Source: Candidatus Thorarchaeota archaeon (GTDB lineage: Archaea > Asgardarchaeota > Thorarchaeia > Thorarchaeales > Thorarchaeaceae). From it: 36,417 nt of DNA. Position numbers and translations under genes: made by a program. Below the pieces are notes generated by a model. The model was not told the DNA's origin. It saw only the letters and a program-made list of their open reading frames with translations, and ran no database searches. Every line of letters begins with the position of its first letter. Position 1 is the first letter of the stretch. This document shows positions 33,678 through 36,417 of the stretch, in pieces. The stretch is from NCBI GenBank assembly GCA_029210805.1, contig JARGGA010000003.1, positions 1 to 36,417 on the forward strand, read 5' to 3'.

Positions 33678-34934
33678 GTGATATTTGAGGGAGTAGAAGA
33701 ATTGAGCCGCTCTGAAAAAGATGTTGAACTCGATGATGATCTGGAACCAATAGTGATTGAAGCTAGAAAGCTTGTGACTTCTTGTGAAGATATATTGAAG
33801 AAACGTGACCTGACCGAAGAGGATTTCAAAATAGGATTTACACAAGCTCTTCACGAATCACTAAGGCAATTGGATATAGAGCATTCAGTTAAGTTTGAAA
33901 AGAATGTGTTTAAATCACTAAGAGCGGACGCTCTTTATCCGCAGCTCATGATTGAATACAAGAAGCCAGGTGTGCTTTCAGATATTCGATCAGTAGAGAA
34001 AGTAGTAGAACAAATTAGTGAATATCTCAAAGGAATCATGAAAAAAGAGCCGAATAGAAGACCTGTTGGTGTCGCAATGATGGCAGCTGGGGCATTTGCC
34101 TGTGCTACCGGAGGAGTTGTTGGCATTCCATCAATTCTATTTGGTCTTGATATGGTCACCAGCAACACACTTGGTCATTCTGTCTTGGATGTTTCCTTGA
34201 AGGGTATGCTCCTGATAGGTCTGTCCGGCGGAGGTATCATGTCGGACATGCGAGGTGGATCATCGAGAGATGTATCGTTTGTATTTGAGGAAGGATTCAG
34301 CTTCTTCCAGTTCACTGGCGACCATCTCACGAACCTCATCCTGACTCAGCTGACGTTCATGATAGTAGGAGCTGCTTTAACGGGCTTCTCTGGACTTTCG
34401 CGTTTCCTAGTCCAGCAGATAGAGAAAAATCCCGGAACGGGGGGAACTTTCGCATCCCTGACGGAATCTGGTACTGCCGGTTTGAGGGATATCATGGACC
34501 TTGCTTCCAAAGCCTCTGGTCTTCCAAATACAATGCTATTAGCAGAATATCTTCTACACAACGCACAACATCTCATCACTGGAGCTGTCTTCCTCTACAC
34601 CCTTGGTGCAATAGGTAGTGCATTTGGTGATGCCGGATTGATAGCTGAGGTATTGCTTCAAGTGGCTATTCTCGCTCAGGTTACACTGGGAGTATATTAC
34701 TCTTGGAAGTCCATGAACTACCAAGAAGAGGTTTCGAGCTACAAAGAGGTCAGTGAACAGTTCGGGGAACTTCCTGATACTGTGAACACCATCAAACTCC
34801 GACTCCAATGGAGTGCCCTAGAACAAGCATCAAGAGAATACGGTTACTTCACAAGTCGGTACAAGATGGTAGCACTAGGTTTGAGCATCGGAACAATTGC
34901 TCTGCAATATGCTACGATTGCCGGAAGCCTTTAG
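33678..34934 (+). CDS. PD-(D/E)XK-like nuclease domain fused to a multi-pass membrane domain
   Basis: A 418-residue protein. Residues about 50-120 match the N-terminal nuclease pattern of type IIG and related restriction enzymes: FTQALHESLRQL, then RADALY (Asp84), LMIEYKKPG (Glu93, Lys95) and VVEQISEYLKGI, i.e. D-x8-E-x-K with the following Q-x3-Y helix. From about 130 onward there are several hydrophobic, glycine-rich segments (VGVAMMAAGAFACATGGVVG, LTQLTFMIVGAALTGFSGL, LITGAVFLYTLGAIGSAFG, MVALGLSIGTIALQYATIAG), so the rest is a membrane domain. No methyltransferase is present. The start is GTG, with a TATA-like TTTAGATATTT about 45 bases upstream. The PH/GRAM-like gene follows 24 bases later. 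The nuclease assignment is from motifs only. Confidence 0.65.
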   Translation: MIFEGVEELSRSEKDVELDDDLEPIVIEARKLVTSCEDILKKRDLTEEDFKIGFTQALHESLRQLDIEHSVKFEKNVFKSLRADALYPQLMIEYKKPGVLSDIRSVEKVVEQISEYLKGIMKKEPNRRPVGVAMMAAGAFACATGGVVGIPSILFGLDMVTSNTLGHSVLDVSLKGMLLIGLSGGGIMSDMRGGSSRDVSFVFEEGFSFFQFTGDHLTNLILTQLTFMIVGAALTGFSGLSRFLVQQIEKNPGTGGTFASLTESGTAGLRDIMDLASKASGLPNTMLLAEYLLHNAQHLITGAVFLYTLGAIGSAFGDAGLIAEVLLQVAILAQVTLGVYYSWKSMNYQEEVSSYKEVSEQFGELPDTVNTIKLRLQWSALEQASREYGYFTSRYKMVALGLSIGTIALQYATIAGSL

Positions 34935-34958
34935 TCAGGAGGATGGGAGGGGAGGAAC

Positions 34959-35801
34959 ATGGGAATATTTGAGCAGGTCGTTGAACTGGCATCATCGACA
35001 AACAGAAATTCGAGGATAGATAGTCTCGCGGCTCTAGCTCAATCCTGTGTGAAACACCCACCTCCGAAGCTCACTTCTTCAGAGCGTGAGTCCTTGCTAC
35101 AAAAGGCAAGAGAGTTTTTCGAGGAGCCGGACTACTTATCCAGTGAGAGCATAGTGTATATCGTCGCACAAGCCTCAGAACCAGAGGATATTCACCATAT
35201 CGAAAATCATGAGGTGTTTAGGTACGAAGGCGAACCTGAAGGATTCGCCCGTTTTGTATATCAGAATGATTTCCATAGTCATATATTGGGTCATTGGGGT
35301 GTGTTTCAGAAGGGCGAGGTAGTTCTCCTTCGGGATACCTGTACCGTTCTCTACGGCAACGGGAACCTCCGGAGGCGTGGATATATCTTTGTGACAGACA
35401 GGAGAGTCATCTTCTTGGGAGAGGTCAGAGGTCTATACTCGGAGCACTCGGACTCCACACGATTCTTGTACGATGACTGGGAACAACTCCCCTACCTTCA
35501 AAACTACGATTTTATCAATCTTGACCAGATTGTGAATATCGAATCCAAGTGGGGATGGACAAGTCGAACACTCAGTATAGACTGCAAGGTAAAGCACGTT
35601 GTTGAGAAGAGCCGTACCATATTCGGTCCATACTTCTTCAAATGGGATTTGCCAAAGACACATGACGTCCGAGAGGGACTGGTCAACATCAAGGTCGACC
35701 TTGATAGATTCCAATTCGTGAATTTTCCAAAGGATTGGAGAAAGATTCGTCAGGAACGGATTGTCGAAGTCGTGCGAGATAGAATGTCTGCTTTGCATTG
35801 A
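34959..35801 (+). CDS. PH/GRAM-like domain protein, partner of the membrane nuclease
   Basis: A 280-residue soluble protein. Residues 1-75 are helical (TSSERESLLQKAREFF, ESIVYIVAQ). From about 112 to 215 there is a PH/GRAM-like barrel: FQKGEVVLLRDTCTVLYGNG, RRGYIFVTDRRVIFLGEVRG, then FINLDQIVNIESKWGWTSRT, the order seen in bacterial PH and GRAM domains, where RGYIFVTDRRVIFLG is the telling strand-turn-strand. Strong ribosome sites (CAGGAGG, GGGGAGG) lie in the 24-base gap after the nuclease-membrane gene, so both are made together. It may bind lipid head groups or the membrane partner. Confidence 0.7.
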   Translation: MGIFEQVVELASSTNRNSRIDSLAALAQSCVKHPPPKLTSSERESLLQKAREFFEEPDYLSSESIVYIVAQASEPEDIHHIENHEVFRYEGEPEGFARFVYQNDFHSHILGHWGVFQKGEVVLLRDTCTVLYGNGNLRRRGYIFVTDRRVIFLGEVRGLYSEHSDSTRFLYDDWEQLPYLQNYDFINLDQIVNIESKWGWTSRTLSIDCKVKHVVEKSRTIFGPYFFKWDLPKTHDVREGLVNIKVDLDRFQFVNFPKDWRKIRQERIVEVVRDRMSALH

Positions 35802-35944
35802 GCACGTAGGATGAGCAGCCAACTCCTTATTACCAATCCTCATGGAAGCAGCTTTTATCCATACCCCACTCTCTTCTCTGTATATCCCTTGCAATTCATC
35901 ACTTAAATTCCATTCTGACCTACACATATTTGGTGATCATAGGA

Positions 35945-36064
35945 ATGGAAAAAGGCATGTTCATAGATGACCAAAGGACTCTGAAGAAATCTAGGAACGA
36001 ACAGGGACCGCAAGTCCCCCCACTCGTCCGACTAGGAGCTGAGATACTAGAGGAGGACGACTAG
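35945..36064 (+). CDS. 39-residue small protein
   Basis: ATG at 35945 opens 39 codons to TAG. The peptide starts MEKGMFIDDQRTLKKSRNEQ and ends LVRLGAEILEEDD, so it is polar with an acidic tail. TTAAATTCC near 35905 and ACATATTTGG near 35924 are possible promoter elements. No homologue is recognised. The 280 bases after it show one more open frame (36043-36177) with a CTNC pair but no start codon. Confidence 0.4.
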   Translation: MEKGMFIDDQRTLKKSRNEQGPQVPPLVRLGAEILEEDD

Positions 36065-36322
36065 TATTCGGCTTTGGCAGTGATGGCGCCCTCCGGTTTG
36101 TCATTGGACAACCAGCGGCAACTAAGAACAAACAAGGGATAACAAAGTGCACGAACTGTCAAGCAGCAATCTAGTCATTTAATCCGTCATTTTCGAGAGT
36201 AGAAAACGTTTCAGACCAAGTTGACAGACTTTGACGATGGAGAATTTGAACTAGAATCATGCAAACAGATCGGTCCCCGACACAGTGGAACCCCGCACCC
36301 CATCTCTGGTTAACCATACTGA

Positions 36323-36417
36323 AGTAAAGGAAGTATCGAGATTGACGAAGTGAAACCAATCAATCAGCAGGTCTCTACAATCATCCACGAGGTAGCACAT
36401 GAGTACATGAAACACGG
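36323..36417 (+). CDS. Partial HExxH zinc-protease-like sequence at window edge
   Basis: The frame reads SIEIDEVKPINQQVSTIIHE and continues VAHEYMKH off the right edge, giving HEVAH, the HExxH zinc motif, in the setting typical of ImmA/IrrE or ArdC-type metallopeptidases. A TGA lies just upstream and the only in-frame start is a GTG at 36350, which would leave almost no N-terminal domain, so this may be a broken or truncated gene. The rest is outside the window. Confidence 0.4.

Noticed and set aside
36043-36177. Open frame with a CTNC zinc-ribbon half
   Set aside because: No start codon, and only one cysteine pair; may be a remnant but cannot be supported as a gene.

Overview
The window reads as a chromosomal segment of an archaeon, most likely an Asgard archaeon of the Thorarchaeia type; the clade is an inference. 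Archaeal markers are direct: SRP19, Gar1, an SmAP3-like Sm protein, a TFE-beta/RPC39-like transcription factor with an Fe-S cysteine motif, a RHH-ftsZ operon, TATA-box promoters, and enzymes of the tetrahydromethanopterin C1 pathway (fwdC, mch, ftr). Genes are densely packed on both strands, and many secreted or C-terminally anchored surface proteins (parallel beta-helix, Ycf48-like, SBBP-repeat, DUF4430-like) lie between housekeeping genes.

Layout. 1-5.1 kb: the end of an archaemetzincin-like metallopeptidase and its terminator, a cdrS-like RHH gene overlapping ftsZ, then a leftward four-gene operon (DUF4430-like surface protein, secreted anchored protein, ECF-type S component, winged-helix protein) behind a near-perfect palindromic operator. 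5.2-9.4 kb: zinc-ribbon protein, methyltransferase, an unknown 346-residue protein, SmAP3, and a frameshifted double-GNAT gene. 9.5-13.4 kb: parallel beta-helix surface protein, an alpha/beta hydrolase split by an in-frame TGA, the beta and gamma subunits of a 2-oxoacid:ferredoxin oxidoreductase, and a MoaD/ubiquitin-like protein ending in GG. 13.5-19.6 kb: MFS transporter, mch, fwdC, a Ycf48-like protein with an upstream 27-residue microprotein gene, and ftr.

19.7-25.3 kb: tRNA-Thr, small proteins, a tRNA-Pro(TGG) that appears to carry two introns, and then membrane and Ycf48 genes bounded by copies of the tRNA-Pro 3' end, which looks like an integrated island. 25.3-30.2 kb: ACR3 arsenite exporter, HTH regulator, a double winged-helix regulator divergent from an SBBP-repeat protein that is also split by a TGA, and a 29-bp direct repeat pair. 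30.2-33.0 kb: pyrB and dCMP deaminase (pyrimidine metabolism), then srp19-gar1-TFE-beta. 33.0-36.4 kb: a structured non-coding stretch, a coding remnant, and a two-gene unit joining a PD-(D/E)XK-like nuclease domain fused to a multi-pass membrane domain with a PH/GRAM-like protein. This pair is the best candidate for an undescribed system. The window ends in a small ORF and a partial HExxH sequence.

How genes work together: fwdC, mch and ftr encode the formyl-to-methenyl steps of archaeal C1 metabolism, which use the same reduced-ferredoxin pool as the KorBC enzyme. CdrS-FtsZ is a division module. Three genes (GNAT, hydrolase, SBBP) have single disruptions with intact sequence on both sides, which suggests recent decay, recoding or assembly error.
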